A stretch of 31,662 nt of DNA. It comes from an uncultured Bacillota bacterium (GTDB lineage Bacteria; Bacillota; Clostridia; Lachnospirales; Lachnospiraceae). A program made the position numbers and the translations under genes. The DNA lies in contig CAJKMA010000028.1 of the NCBI GenBank assembly GCA_905200905.1, forward strand, positions 1 to 31,662. The letters run 5' to 3'. How positions within the stretch are numbered: the first letter of the stretch is position 1; every line of letters starts with the position of its first letter. Shown one piece after another: positions 1 through 8,543 of the stretch. The notes under the pieces were generated by a model. The model saw only the letters and a list, made by a program, of their open reading frames with translations, did not search any database and was not told the DNA's origin.

Positions 1-50
1 CGAACCCTTAACGGGATTTCTACAATACAAAGTTCTGATGTTTTCAACAT
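1..50 (-). CDS. Start of an unknown gene, cut by the window edge
   Basis: Reading leftwards, an ATG follows a GGAGG ribosome binding site by eight bases, and the frame stays open for 16 codons to the edge (MLKTSELCIVEIPLRV). A TATAAT -10 element lies about 50 bases upstream. An ATG slightly nearer the ribosome binding site stops after four codons, so it is not the start. The fragment is too short to assign a family. It may have its own promoter, separate from the regulator operon to its right. Confidence 0.45.
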   Translation of the reverse strand, partial: MLKTSELCIVEIPLRV

Positions 51-97
51 GTGGTCATCCTCCTTTTTCCCTTAAAAATACGTGTCCTTAAGTCCGT

Positions 98-103
98 ATT
101 ATA
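98..103 (-). promoter_or_regulatory. -10 element for the left-edge gene
   Basis: A perfect TATAAT on the minus strand lies about 48 bases upstream of the left-edge start codon. Seventeen bases further upstream is TGGATT, a poor -35 match. The promoter call rests on the -10 and its position. Confidence 0.4.
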
Positions 104-130
104 CTAATCCGTTTTTTAAAAATCCATGAC

Positions 131-156
131 GTTTTCGGAAAACTTTTTCCAAAAAC
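131..156 (-). terminator. Possible terminator after the Xre/TPR operon
   Basis: Twelve-base arms (GTTTTTGGAAAA and TTTTCCGAAAAC on the minus strand, one G-U pair) flank a two-base loop just past the stop of the last regulator. The T-run comes about eight bases after the stem rather than directly after it, and the stem is AT-rich. A weak or partial terminator is the most that can be claimed. Confidence 0.4.
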
Positions 157-171
157 CTCAAAAGAGAAAGA

Positions 172-1089
172 CTAAACCTTGAACTCCCCATACCTCTCTT
201 CAAAATGTTTCCGTATATGGCCCTTGATTCTGATATCACCCGCGAAGTCTGCCATGTAATAAGCCTGTACCAGCTTTTCCTTGCAGGCTTCTTTATCCTT
301 ACGCTGCACTTCCATCGCATAGGCAATATTATACAAACTCCCATAAAGTCTTCCTGCCATATCATGTTTCATATATCTTTTTGCTTCTTTCTCCTCTATT
401 TCCAGGGCTTCTTCTGTCTCTCCACTTCTCCCCAGGCACTGTGCCAGATTTGACAATAGAAGCCCTTCGCTGACGCATTTTTCTTCTTCATTCATCCTTG
501 TTGTTTCAAAATATTTCTGCATCTGCCGCATGATATCCAATGCTTCTTGATAATTTTCTTCCTGCATATAGGAAACCGCAATGTTACAAATTATCCCACA
601 CTCTGTCCTGGTAAACACTCCCTTAGGGACATTTTTCCCATCCCAATGAGGAATGGTAAGCCGCAGTGCTTCATTTAATTTTACTCTCTTTTCTTTTGCA
701 CTGATCTCACCCAGATTATACCTGCACAGTGCCTTCAGCCGCATGACTGCCTGCCTGTTTACTTTATCTTCCAAATCCAAATGCTCTTCAAAATCTTCCA
801 GCTTCATTAAGGCTTCTTCAAACTGATGAGACTGGTTAAGCTGGAGAATCTTCTCCCACTGTTCCATTTTCTTATAACTTTCTACCCTGATATGGGGAAA
901 ATATTTTTCCCCACACCTTCCCATACGCTCCATCAATGCTTTGAAATTTGCCCTGTTGGGTGTCCGTTTTCCCGTCTCGATTCTGGATAAGGTTTCTGTA
1001 GTACAGATACCTTCTGACAGCTCTTCCTGTGTCATGCCCAGGCTTTCTCTTGTCCGTTTTATGACCTCTCCTATATAATACAATCCCAT
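172..1089 (-). CDS. Xre-family regulator with TPR-like C-terminal region (PlcR/NprR-like)
   Basis: The product is 305 aa. Residues 6-62 form a helix-turn-helix with the signature LSEGICTTETLSRIE, close in style to the LSxGICSxSYLSxIE of PlcR/NprR/Rgg-type regulators. The rest is all helical, with TPR-like repeats of paired helices (e.g. around 'EENYQEALDIMRQ' and 'ETEEALEIEEKEA'). That architecture and length are typical of RRNPP regulators, which bind a short secreted peptide in the TPR groove. The start has GGAGG ten bases upstream. The gene overlaps the end of the next regulator by 19 bases, so the two are co-translated. The DNA-binding role is well supported; a peptide ligand is inference, as I found no convincing peptide gene next to it. 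Confidence 0.8.
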   Translation of the reverse strand: MGLYYIGEVIKRTRESLGMTQEELSEGICTTETLSRIETGKRTPNRANFKALMERMGRCGEKYFPHIRVESYKKMEQWEKILQLNQSHQFEEALMKLEDFEEHLDLEDKVNRQAVMRLKALCRYNLGEISAKEKRVKLNEALRLTIPHWDGKNVPKGVFTRTECGIICNIAVSYMQEENYQEALDIMRQMQKYFETTRMNEEEKCVSEGLLLSNLAQCLGRSGETEEALEIEEKEAKRYMKHDMAGRLYGSLYNIAYAMEVQRKDKEACKEKLVQAYYMADFAGDIRIKGHIRKHFEERYGEFKV

Positions 1090-2021
1090 TGATAGATTTC
1101 CTCCAAGTATTTTCGGATTTTCTCTGCCTCTTCCGGTTTTTCATACAAGCGGTAAATATAGTATGCCTTTTGCCAGCTTTTCAGCATACCCTCCTTTACT
1201 TCCCCCTTTTTCTGAAAAAGATCTTCCAGACATTTTGCCTGTATATGCAGCAATTCCGGCAAACAACAGGTTTTCTTTTCTTCCTGCAGTATCTGCAGGC
1301 ATGTTTCCGCTGCATTCAGGGTTCTGACACTGCCTTTCGTCTCCATCATATTTCTGGCGTGTTTGCAGAAAAGCTCTGTATATAATTTCAAATAGATTCT
1401 AACTCTTTTTTTCTCACGCCCTATGTTTTCCAGGAGCATTTCCCTGAATTTCTCACTTTTTTCTACTTCACCCATATGCTCATAAATATCCGAAAGAGCA
1501 TTGAGGATTTCCAGTTCCATTTCCCCAAGTGCAGCGTTTCCTACCATCTGTTCCCGGCTTGGAACGATTTCCTCAGCAGCAGCTTCTAACAACTCTTTTG
1601 CTTCTTGAAAATCCCCTTTCTGCATGTCCAAAAGTCCCTGCATATATGCAAGAAACTGTCTCTGCAAAGGTTTTTCTTCTACTCTTTTTCCCCACTGCTG
1701 CCTGTACGTTTGAATGGCACAAGCCAGTCTTTCTGTATCTTCCCTGGATGCCAATTCTTCCATCTGGCTTCTCTGTTCCCACTGCTGCAGTTCTTCTTCT
1801 GTGGCATAAAGCTCATACTTATCTATTTTATAACCAAGACGCTGAAAGATTCTCCATGCCAGCAAAAGATCCATTTCCCGCTCTCCTGCTTCGATCCTGC
1901 TCAGAGTTGCCACGGAACACAAACCCCTTGAAAGCTGCTCCAGGCCTATTTTCGCCTCTTCCCGCATCCTGCGGACAATATCGCCTACAGTCCACTGCTG
2001 TTGTTCGTTCCAGTCAATCAT
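1071..2021 (-). CDS. Xre-family regulator with TPR-like C-terminal region, paralogue of its neighbour
   Basis: The product is 316 aa with a helix-turn-helix at about residues 12-65 carrying LSRGLCSVATLSRIEAG, the same signature as the downstream regulator. A long helical region follows with TPR-like pairs (for example 'MQKGDFQEAKELLEAAAEE' and 'SDIYEHMGEVEKSEKF'). It overlaps the oxidoreductase stop by eight bases and has GGAG just upstream. The two regulators share architecture but differ clearly in sequence, which suggests an old duplication or two regulators with separate ligands. Targets are unknown. The obvious candidates are this operon itself and the adjoining genes. Confidence 0.8.
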   Translation of the reverse strand: MIDWNEQQQWTVGDIVRRMREEAKIGLEQLSRGLCSVATLSRIEAGEREMDLLLAWRIFQRLGYKIDKYELYATEEELQQWEQRSQMEELASREDTERLACAIQTYRQQWGKRVEEKPLQRQFLAYMQGLLDMQKGDFQEAKELLEAAAEEIVPSREQMVGNAALGEMELEILNALSDIYEHMGEVEKSEKFREMLLENIGREKKRVRIYLKLYTELFCKHARNMMETKGSVRTLNAAETCLQILQEEKKTCCLPELLHIQAKCLEDLFQKKGEVKEGMLKSWQKAYYIYRLYEKPEEAEKIRKYLEEIYQWDCII

Positions 2022-3306
2022 TTTGTCTCCTTATCTCATCCATATCCACAACGTTTCCGCCATCCAGCCGTGACTGCTCTGCTGCCAATGCGATATAATG
2101 GCTTTCCAGTGACCGTTCCAGGGTAGTCATGGATTTCTCCGGTTCTTTTCCAGCCAGAAGCATATCAAGAAATTCTTCCACCATCCGGTTATCACCGCCT
2201 GCATGTCCTGAAAAATCTTCGGAAAGTTTTGATACATCAATGATCTCAGGCTTTTTTCCAAATTCCTGGATTTGAATGGTATTTTCAGAAAGATCCGCAA
2301 GGATTTCTCCTTTCGTTCCCATAAATTTCGTAAATCTGGAATTTTTCTCTGTAAACCCACTCATAGTAAAGCTCATGGTGCTGCCGTCTGTCATGCAGAT
2401 ATTTACCACCTGATGGTCCACCACATTGTTGTCACAGTGGTACACGCAGCGGCCATAAGGGCCTTCTTTGATTGCTTTTCGCACCGTTTCCGAAGTAGGA
2501 TTTAAAGTAAGTACATTGCAGGGCCAGTCTGTATTTCCCTTCTCCACACCTGTTTTTTCATTGGTAAGATAAATCTTCTCCGCATCAAAAGGACATGTTT
2601 CCTTTATGCTGCATCCATCCATGCACCGCAAAGCAGCTCCTTTGGGTGCCATTTCTTCTTTAAACAAATAGGTACTGCCGTAAGAAGAAACGGATTTTGC
2701 AGTCTTTCCGGTAAGCCACAGCAGCAAATCCATATCATGGCAGCATTTCTGAAGAATCATAGGACTGGTCGTGTTGGAATTTCTCCAGTTACCACGTACA
2801 AAGCTGTGAGCCTGATGCCAGTAACCCACATTTTCAATTCCCATAACCGTCACAACCTCCCCAATCTGCCCGGCATCCAGAATCTCTTTTAATTTGGTAT
2901 AAAATGGTGTATAGCGAAGCACATGACAGACCACAACCTTTCTATCATACTTCTGTGCTGTCTTTAAAAGCTCTCTACATTCTTCTAATTTGGGTGAGAT
3001 TGGTTTTTCCAGCAGAAGATCATATCCTTTTTCCAGTGCCGGAATGGCATGGCTTACATGCTGCCGGTCCTGTGTGGTAATAAACATCACATCTGCAAGC
3101 TTCTCCTGTGCCAGAAGCTCTTTTGCACTGGAAAAGCAGAATTCCTTTGGAATCTGGTACTCCTCTGCAACTTCTTTCACTTTTTCTGGATCTATATCTG
3201 CAATTGCTGTAATCTTCATCTTTTCCGGAAACAGTTTTGCTGTTTTGGCATAGGTGTCCTTTCCTCTGCTTCCAAGTCCAGCAAGTGCTACGGTAATTTT
3301 TCTCAT
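2014..3306 (-). CDS. Gfo/Idh/MocA-family oxidoreductase with cysteine-rich insert
   Basis: The product is 430 aa, a cytoplasmic NAD(P)-dependent sugar or polyol dehydrogenase by family. The Rossmann motif GLGSRG is at 10-15, the family EKP motif (catalytic lysine side) at 100-102, and CHDMD at 189-193. Residues 225-295 carry six cysteines (228, 232, 238, 263, 287, 291) in the pattern CxxxCxxxxxC...C...CxxxC, which the basic fold does not need; metal binding is possible. The start follows AGGAGG and the gene has its own promoter. It leads an operon with two Xre/TPR regulators. The substrate cannot be read from sequence; an amino-sugar or glycoside substrate would fit the family. Confidence 0.88.
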   Translation of the reverse strand: MRKITVALAGLGSRGKDTYAKTAKLFPEKMKITAIADIDPEKVKEVAEEYQIPKEFCFSSAKELLAQEKLADVMFITTQDRQHVSHAIPALEKGYDLLLEKPISPKLEECRELLKTAQKYDRKVVVCHVLRYTPFYTKLKEILDAGQIGEVVTVMGIENVGYWHQAHSFVRGNWRNSNTTSPMILQKCCHDMDLLLWLTGKTAKSVSSYGSTYLFKEEMAPKGAALRCMDGCSIKETCPFDAEKIYLTNEKTGVEKGNTDWPCNVLTLNPTSETVRKAIKEGPYGRCVYHCDNNVVDHQVVNICMTDGSTMSFTMSGFTEKNSRFTKFMGTKGEILADLSENTIQIQEFGKKPEIIDVSKLSEDFSGHAGGDNRMVEEFLDMLLAGKEPEKSMTTLERSLESHYIALAAEQSRLDGGNVVDMDEIRRQND

Positions 3307-3335
3307 ACTGGTTTCCTCCTTTTTCTTTGCTTTTT

Positions 3336-3364
3336 ATTATAATTCGCCCAACTTTCTATGACAA
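3336..3364 (-). promoter_or_regulatory. Sigma-A promoter of the oxidoreductase-regulator operon
   Basis: On the minus strand TTGTCA and a perfect TATAAT are separated by exactly 17 bases, 30 bases ahead of the oxidoreductase start codon. The promoter sits directly after the terminator of the surface-polymer operon, so the two operons are separately transcribed. Confidence 0.8.
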
Positions 3365-3372
3365 GAAATTAA

Positions 3373-3414
3373 AAAAATCCTCTTTTTCTTTATCATCAGA
3401 AAAAGAGGATTTTT
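3373..3414 (-). terminator. Rho-independent terminator of the surface-polymer operon
   Basis: A perfect 17-base inverted repeat (arms 3373-3389 and 3398-3414, core AGAAAAAGAGGA) has an eight-base loop. On the minus strand it ends in a run of T. It lies 15 bases past the stop of the DUF2142 gene and just before the next promoter. Confidence 0.92.
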
Positions 3415-3429
3415 AATCATGGTAATTTT

Positions 3430-5415
3430 CTATTGAACAATATACGGTATCATATACAGGAAGGTAAATGTCAGCCCTGCAAACAGTACCGCAGACAGCC
3501 CTCTGTCGATATTTTTCTGTAAAAGAAACGTCTTGTTTCTCATGGACAAGAATATCATAGGTAAAAATGGCAGGAAATAACGTCCCTGAACTCCTTCAAT
3601 TACTCCATAAGTAACTGGTGTCCATCCAATCCACAGTGCTGCTAAAATTCCTAAAAACATCAAGAGACTCAATCCCAGATTCACCAATCTAAATTTTGCA
3701 TCTGGTTCATAAATAACTCTTTCTTCTCTTGTTGTGCAGACACCCGCTGTAAAGAGTACCAGAACAAAGCTGGTAATCACAAATGTTGGAATATAAACCT
3801 GAAGGCTTCCCAGCTGATTACCCCACATAGAATTATAGTAAAACTCGCTCTTAATAATAGCAGTATTAAACAATACGCTAATACTATGAGGAATGTCTCC
3901 TAAAATTGTTGCAATAGAGTAATTCACTGTGGCATCTTCTATGGCACTTGGTGTTGCACCCCCCACATGGCTTGTCAAAAACTGGAACCGCATAATAATC
4001 AGCACAGCCAAACCTGCCACAAGAATTCCTGTATTCATCATCCAATAAGTTTTCTTACTCTTATATTTTTCTTTTGGAATCAGGTACAGCATTCCAGCAA
4101 TCAGAAAATAAAACATCTTACATGGCGCAATCACACAGATAATAATTCCAAGGAACAGGAAATCCTTCCATGTCACCTTGTCCTTTTTACAAATCAAATG
4201 TAGTGTATAGCTAATAAATAAAATACAAAGTGCATTTAACACACAATCGTAAGAAAAAGAACTTGCCAATTCCATAGACATAGGTAAAAGAGCAACCGTC
4301 ATAATTACCATTTTTCCCCAAGGAATCAACTTAATCGAAAAGAAGATGCATATTGTAAAAAACAACATGGCAAATACTTTTCCTAAATACAAGGTCCAAA
4401 ATCCGCTAAATTTTAAAAGTACCCCTAGCAAAACACCTAAAATCTGAGGTAAGTAGCAGGTAAATGGGACATCCAGTTTACCTCCTCTTGCAAAATCTCG
4501 TTCCAAGTCTCCACTGGGATACTTGACTGCTTCATAAAGATCATGGAACTTTACTAAACTCACCTGGGCTTCACCGCCTATATCTCCATCAGTCCCACGA
4601 CTGATTACATGATTTGCCTCATCAAAAATAGGATCCTCACCTAAAAATTCACTTACAAAGGCATAGGTTGTGGAAATGTGAGTTCCCTCATCCGGTGCAG
4701 TATACGGAGGCAAAGAGAGAACAAACACCATTCCAAAAGTAAGACCAAGGGTCAGATAAATGTACTCTAACTTGCACTTCTTTACAAATGCTCCAAAAGC
4801 AAATGCTAGAAATCCCACTATAATAACAGCGCATACAATCCAGTACCACTTCTGCATAAAACCAGAAGTACCAGCAAGCTGGCAGGCAATATCTGTATTC
4901 TTTACTTCCTTATCCTGATAAGTGAGATCTCCCTTCTCATAAATATTCTCATCTGATGCAAACAAGGACAGCTGTTTTCCTTCTTCCAGAGACAGAACTT
5001 CCAATGAAATCTCATATTCCTTCTGTAAACCATCTGTAATCACTTGATCCAGCAAAAACAGGCGGTACTGGTTATCAATTAAATCCTTTGTATCAAAGAT
5101 TTCTTCTCCGTAAATAGTTTCCCCTGAAACATCTGAAAAGGTCGCTTTTAATTTTCCCTCCACCTGTTGCCCATAAGTCCCAAACCGAATAGAAAACCCA
5201 ACTATTTCATCTCTGGTTCCAGTAACTGTCTGTTTATACATATCCCCGGTCTTTAACTCCAGTACTTCCTCTGCTCTGGATTCGCCCACTGTAGTCAGAT
5301 AACCAACCGCATCTCCCAGACGTGGCGTTACTCTGGTTCCTCCATATTTGTACAGAAAAAGGAATAAAAACACTCCCAAAATTAAAATCCAAATTATATG
5401 TTTCCGTTTACTCAT
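3430..5415 (-). CDS. DUF2142-family polytopic membrane protein, GT-C-like
   Basis: The product is about 661 aa, the last gene of the surface-polymer operon. An N-terminal membrane segment (about 10-25) is followed by a roughly 170-residue soluble, probably extracytoplasmic region. Then come about ten hydrophobic segments. The loop after the third segment has PPYTAPDEGTHI (about 239-250), the acidic signature typical of DUF2142 proteins and reminiscent of GT-C glycosyltransferases, which use lipid-linked sugars outside the membrane. The longest frame starts at a GTG nine bases upstream; I prefer the ATG. DUF2304 and a polyprenyl-phosphate-type GT2 next door fit a sugar-lipid donor module. The enzymatic role is inference; the family call is firm. 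Confidence 0.82.
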   Translation of the reverse strand: MSKRKHIIWILILGVFLFLFLYKYGGTRVTPRLGDAVGYLTTVGESRAEEVLELKTGDMYKQTVTGTRDEIVGFSIRFGTYGQQVEGKLKATFSDVSGETIYGEEIFDTKDLIDNQYRLFLLDQVITDGLQKEYEISLEVLSLEEGKQLSLFASDENIYEKGDLTYQDKEVKNTDIACQLAGTSGFMQKWYWIVCAVIIVGFLAFAFGAFVKKCKLEYIYLTLGLTFGMVFVLSLPPYTAPDEGTHISTTYAFVSEFLGEDPIFDEANHVISRGTDGDIGGEAQVSLVKFHDLYEAVKYPSGDLERDFARGGKLDVPFTCYLPQILGVLLGVLLKFSGFWTLYLGKVFAMLFFTICIFFSIKLIPWGKMVIMTVALLPMSMELASSFSYDCVLNALCILFISYTLHLICKKDKVTWKDFLFLGIIICVIAPCKMFYFLIAGMLYLIPKEKYKSKKTYWMMNTGILVAGLAVLIIMRFQFLTSHVGGATPSAIEDATVNYSIATILGDIPHSISVLFNTAIIKSEFYYNSMWGNQLGSLQVYIPTFVITSFVLVLFTAGVCTTREERVIYEPDAKFRLVNLGLSLLMFLGILAALWIGWTPVTYGVIEGVQGRYFLPFLPMIFLSMRNKTFLLQKNIDRGLSAVLFAGLTFTFLYMIPYIVQ

Positions 5416-5767
5416 GTTCTTCACTTTGGATGTTCCTCAATCTTTCTTCTAATAATCCCATTTCCTGTGTCAGACGTTTCAGTTTTTCAGAATTTCTGGA
5501 AAGTGCTGTTGACAGAGAAAAAATAATCACCAACAAGAAACAAATGCCAATAAAAAACAGCATATTTACTGGAGTCTGAATGCCACAAAGTCTGGAAATT
5601 GTAGTAATCAACTGTGGAAAGCAGCCCATAACTAAAATGCTGACTGAAAGCAGAATCCACAAAAGTGCATAGCGCAACCCTAGTTTCTGTTTGCGCACCT
5701 GTTGCAAAATCACTGCCAGAAAAATCAGCGCTATACCTACAACTAAAATTTGTGTACGCATATTCAT
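5408..5767 (-). CDS. DUF2304 small membrane protein
   Basis: The product is 119 aa with three hydrophobic segments (about 7-22, 31-50 and 65-85) and a charged, coiled-coil-like C-terminus (LKRLTQEMGLLEERL). This is the layout of DUF2304 proteins, which are commonly encoded beside a GT2 polyprenyl-phosphate sugar transferase. The ATG is placed eight bases after GGAGG and overlaps the stop of the upstream glycosyltransferase; a GTG one codon earlier is also possible. The C-terminus overlaps the DUF2142 start. It is probably an accessory or membrane anchor for the adjoining transferase, which lacks membrane segments of its own. That role is inference. Confidence 0.8.
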   Translation of the reverse strand: MNMRTQILVVGIALIFLAVILQQVRKQKLGLRYALLWILLSVSILVMGCFPQLITTISRLCGIQTPVNMLFFIGICFLLVIIFSLSTALSRNSEKLKRLTQEMGLLEERLRNIQSEEHE

Positions 5768-6474
5768 CACTTCCGCCTCCTCATTCGTTCAATAATAATC
5801 GCCATGGACACCTTCACCATATAATAAACCGACTTCTTCATGGAAATCGAGGAAACACCCCCTGCACGTTCTTTCATTACAACAGGAATTTCCTCAATTT
5901 TCATACCAGAATGCAGCACTGTAACTGCTGTTTCCGGCTCTGGATAATCCTTGGGATAGTCCTTTGCAAATTCTCCCATTACCTTCCGGTTCACCATACG
6001 AAGCCCGGATGTTGGGTCTGTTACTGTTTTCCCTGTCATAATACGAATAAGCCAGGTAAAAAAACGAATTCCAATACGTCTTGCACCTGTAGACTGAAAT
6101 CCCTGTTTTTCAATAAATCGGGAACCTATGACCATATCTGCCCCTGTTTCTTCCAGACAATCTGCCATTTTTTGTAAAAACGCTGCATCATGCTGCCCAT
6201 CCCCATCTACCTGAACTGCCATATCGTATCCATAACGAATACCGTAGATATATCCCGTCTGAACCGCGCCTCCAATCCCCAAATTGACAGGCAGATTAAT
6301 AATATGAAAACCATTTCTTTCACAAATTTCTCTGGTATTATCTGTAGAACAGTCATTAATAATAATGTAATCAAAGTCTTTTGCGTTTTTTTCAATATTT
6401 TCAATGGTTTTTTCAATACACTCGCTCTCATTATAGGCGGGAATTATAATCAGTTTTTTTAATTTATCCTTCAT
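5767..6474 (-). CDS. Family 2 glycosyltransferase, dolichyl/polyprenyl-phosphate sugar synthase type
   Basis: The product is 235 aa with a GT-A fold. IPAYNE (11-16), INDCSTD (39-45) and the metal-binding QVDGDGQHD (88-96, DxD at 90-92) are visible, followed by GSRF and GLR motifs as in the DPM1/DPMS-like branch. This branch moves a sugar from a nucleotide donor to polyprenyl phosphate at the inner face of the membrane. No C-terminal membrane segments are present, so the DUF2304 partner encoded next may anchor it. The lipid-linked sugar could then be used outside the cell by the DUF2142 protein. Donor sugar is unknown. AGGA lies upstream of the start. Confidence 0.88.
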   Translation of the reverse strand: MKDKLKKLIIIPAYNESECIEKTIENIEKNAKDFDYIIINDCSTDNTREICERNGFHIINLPVNLGIGGAVQTGYIYGIRYGYDMAVQVDGDGQHDAAFLQKMADCLEETGADMVIGSRFIEKQGFQSTGARRIGIRFFTWLIRIMTGKTVTDPTSGLRMVNRKVMGEFAKDYPKDYPEPETAVTVLHSGMKIEEIPVVMKERAGGVSSISMKKSVYYMVKVSMAIIIERMRRRK

Positions 6475-6486
6475 TTTTTCCTATCC

Positions 6487-7284
6487 TTATGACTCATTAC
6501 TGTGTTCTGCAAGAGTATATAGTTTTACCAGACATTTTGCAATAGGACTGGGCCAAAATTTACAAAACATCTCGTAATCTTCCTGTTTACGAGCATGATC
6601 TCCCAACACCTTGGAAGTCTCTGATTCTTCATGAATCCTGTGATACATAAGTGGCTGCTTTACATATACAAAGGAGCCCTTCATTTTTGAAATTCTCTCC
6701 CAGGCCTGCCAGTCCACATCGCTGCGATACCCAAATGTAAAAATTTTTTCTGGCAGCGCTTCCTTCACAAACGTAACCGATGGACAACAAATGGGGTCTC
6801 CAAAAGACAATACTCTTCTACGTACCCACTTACTCTTCCAGAACCGTTCCACTGTAAGGGGCTTTAACATCAGACGTTTCACCTTTAAAAGAGTATTTTC
6901 TAAGCATGCCTGTCCACTACGCAATTCCCCATAATCCGTAAAAGCAATCAATGGATACTCTGCCCTGTTTAAGTGTTTCAATGTCTCTTCCAGATAGTTT
7001 TTTTCATAAATATCATCCTGATGGGCAATGGTAAACAGTTCTGTTTCCACCTTACTGCATCCATAGTTCCAGTCATCCGCAATACTGGTTTTTCCTGTAT
7101 TTACTACCACAGGCAGCTGATATTTTCTTGCAATTTCCTTTATCAAATCATTTGGTGTTGAAGTAGAAATTAAAATCCTGCTCTTTTTCGTCTGCTGGAG
7201 CAATGATTCAATACACGCTGCCAAATACGGGCTTTCCTTATATGCACATACTACAAATGTATGATTTTGCTCAGAATATTTCAT
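6487..7284 (-). CDS. Family 2 glycosyltransferase (polymer assembly)
   Basis: The product is 265 aa. The N-terminal GT-A region has VVCAYKESPYL (about 11-21), a nucleotide-binding stretch with ADDWNYG, and the acidic motif AHQDDIY (about 88-94) in place of a classical DxD. C-terminal 'SDVDWQAW' and 'MYHRIHEES' resemble the acceptor-side region of many GT2 proteins. It is predicted to be cytoplasmic and membrane-associated, adding one sugar to the lipid-linked repeat unit. The start codon overlaps the flippase stop (ATGA), showing translational coupling. Sugar and linkage cannot be read from sequence. Confidence 0.86.
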   Translation of the reverse strand: MKYSEQNHTFVVCAYKESPYLAACIESLLQQTKKSRILISTSTPNDLIKEIARKYQLPVVVNTGKTSIADDWNYGCSKVETELFTIAHQDDIYEKNYLEETLKHLNRAEYPLIAFTDYGELRSGQACLENTLLKVKRLMLKPLTVERFWKSKWVRRRVLSFGDPICCPSVTFVKEALPEKIFTFGYRSDVDWQAWERISKMKGSFVYVKQPLMYHRIHEESETSKVLGDHARKQEDYEMFCKFWPSPIAKCLVKLYTLAEHSNES

Positions 7285-8531
7285 GAGTCAAATCTCCTTT
7301 TTCCACTTTTTTTCATTCCCCACCATATAGAGAATACCAAAATGATACATCTTAAAAGCATCAATCCAACATACAGCAAGGATGCTCCTAACATTCCCCA
7401 CTGTTGAGTCATCATACCTGAAAACGGCAGAGAAATCAACAAGGTAAGGATATATCCATATAGAATCAACTTTTGACATCGCATAACCATAAGTCCATAA
7501 TATAAAATAACTCCTGCCGCACTAAAGCCTCCTCCTAAAAGAAGCAATATAAATTCGGTCTTATAAGGAGCCAGCTCCACACCATATATCCAGGACAGCA
7601 CAGGAATTCCCAAAAGATAGCCGCCTCCTATAACAACCACGGTCAGTCCTCCTACAATCATAAGCCCTTTTACAATGGTACCCATAAACTTGCTTTTCTG
7701 ATTTCCCACCCAATTTTCTGCCAGAGAGGTGAGAAGCGGCTTAAAAGCAAATCCACTAAACAGGTTAATCACAAATGCCGGCATAAATAAAATAGAATAA
7801 TAGGTTTGGTATTCCTTAGACATATACTGATCCATTCCATACTTAGGAAGATTACTGAGATATTGAAGTACAAATGCTCCCACAAATAACGGAAAACAGG
7901 ATATCAGCAGTCCCTTAATCTGCCCCCATCGGAATTTAACGCGAATAGAAACCATTTTTTTTGCTTCCGGAACATTCAAACAAAAAACTGCGACTGTAGA
8001 AATAATAATCGTAAGGATGCAAGATACCAAAAGGTCTTTTGTAATATATAGGAATATAACAAAGCCAAGCATTGTAATCAGCATTCTGTAGAAAAGGGCT
8101 TTTCCTGCTATATAAAGCTTCTTATGCTGCTGAAACATTCCATGAAATACATCTTCAAATGCATCAAAAACTTTTAACATGCAGATGAGAATCAAAACTA
8201 CAGCATCTTCTGTAAAGCCTTCGTGATAAAACCCATATACCACAGCACAAAGAATCATTGCCATACAGGTAACAATTCTTGCTGCCAGATAAGTTTCAAA
8301 TTTAAAAACCTCACGGACATCCGTGGCCTGGTAGGTACGAATCTCATAGGCTCCCACTGTCTGAAGCTGTTGGGAAACGGCATATCCAAAAGCGAAGATT
8401 CCGCCCACATAAGGCCCCATAATTCTGGTCACTGCCCACAAGACAACAACCGAGAATACTGCAGTAATCCCACTTCCCATAGTATTCCAGAAATAATCTT
8501 TCTTTACTTGACTTTGTATATTTTTATCCAT
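7281..8531 (-). CDS. Wzx-like polysaccharide flippase (MOP superfamily)
   Basis: The product is 416 aa with about 12 hydrophobic segments and short polar loops, opening with KKDYFWNTMGSGITAVFSVVV as polysaccharide exporters of this family do. Such proteins flip an undecaprenyl-pyrophosphate-linked repeat unit to the outer face of the membrane. Its place between licD and two glycosyltransferases supports that role. No polymerase of Wzy type is obvious in the window, although the DUF2142 protein could act at that stage. The ribosome binding site is weak, with a 12-base gap from licD, so translation may depend on coupling. Confidence 0.85.
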   Translation of the reverse strand: MDKNIQSQVKKDYFWNTMGSGITAVFSVVVLWAVTRIMGPYVGGIFAFGYAVSQQLQTVGAYEIRTYQATDVREVFKFETYLAARIVTCMAMILCAVVYGFYHEGFTEDAVVLILICMLKVFDAFEDVFHGMFQQHKKLYIAGKALFYRMLITMLGFVIFLYITKDLLVSCILTIIISTVAVFCLNVPEAKKMVSIRVKFRWGQIKGLLISCFPLFVGAFVLQYLSNLPKYGMDQYMSKEYQTYYSILFMPAFVINLFSGFAFKPLLTSLAENWVGNQKSKFMGTIVKGLMIVGGLTVVVIGGGYLLGIPVLSWIYGVELAPYKTEFILLLLGGGFSAAGVILYYGLMVMRCQKLILYGYILTLLISLPFSGMMTQQWGMLGASLLYVGLMLLRCIILVFSIWWGMKKSGKRRFDS

Positions 8532-8543
8532 ACTTATTTACTT

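Noticed and set aside
1529..2098. A 189-codon open frame on the plus strand
   Set aside because: It lies opposite the second Xre regulator, has no ribosome binding site, and its translation (many Leu, Pro and Phe runs) looks like antisense of a Glu/Lys/Gln-rich helical protein.
5665..6177. A 170-codon plus-strand frame rich in His and Cys
   Set aside because: It is antisense to the DUF2304 and GT2 genes, which have clear motifs. The His/Cys richness comes from complement of their codons, not from a metal-binding protein.
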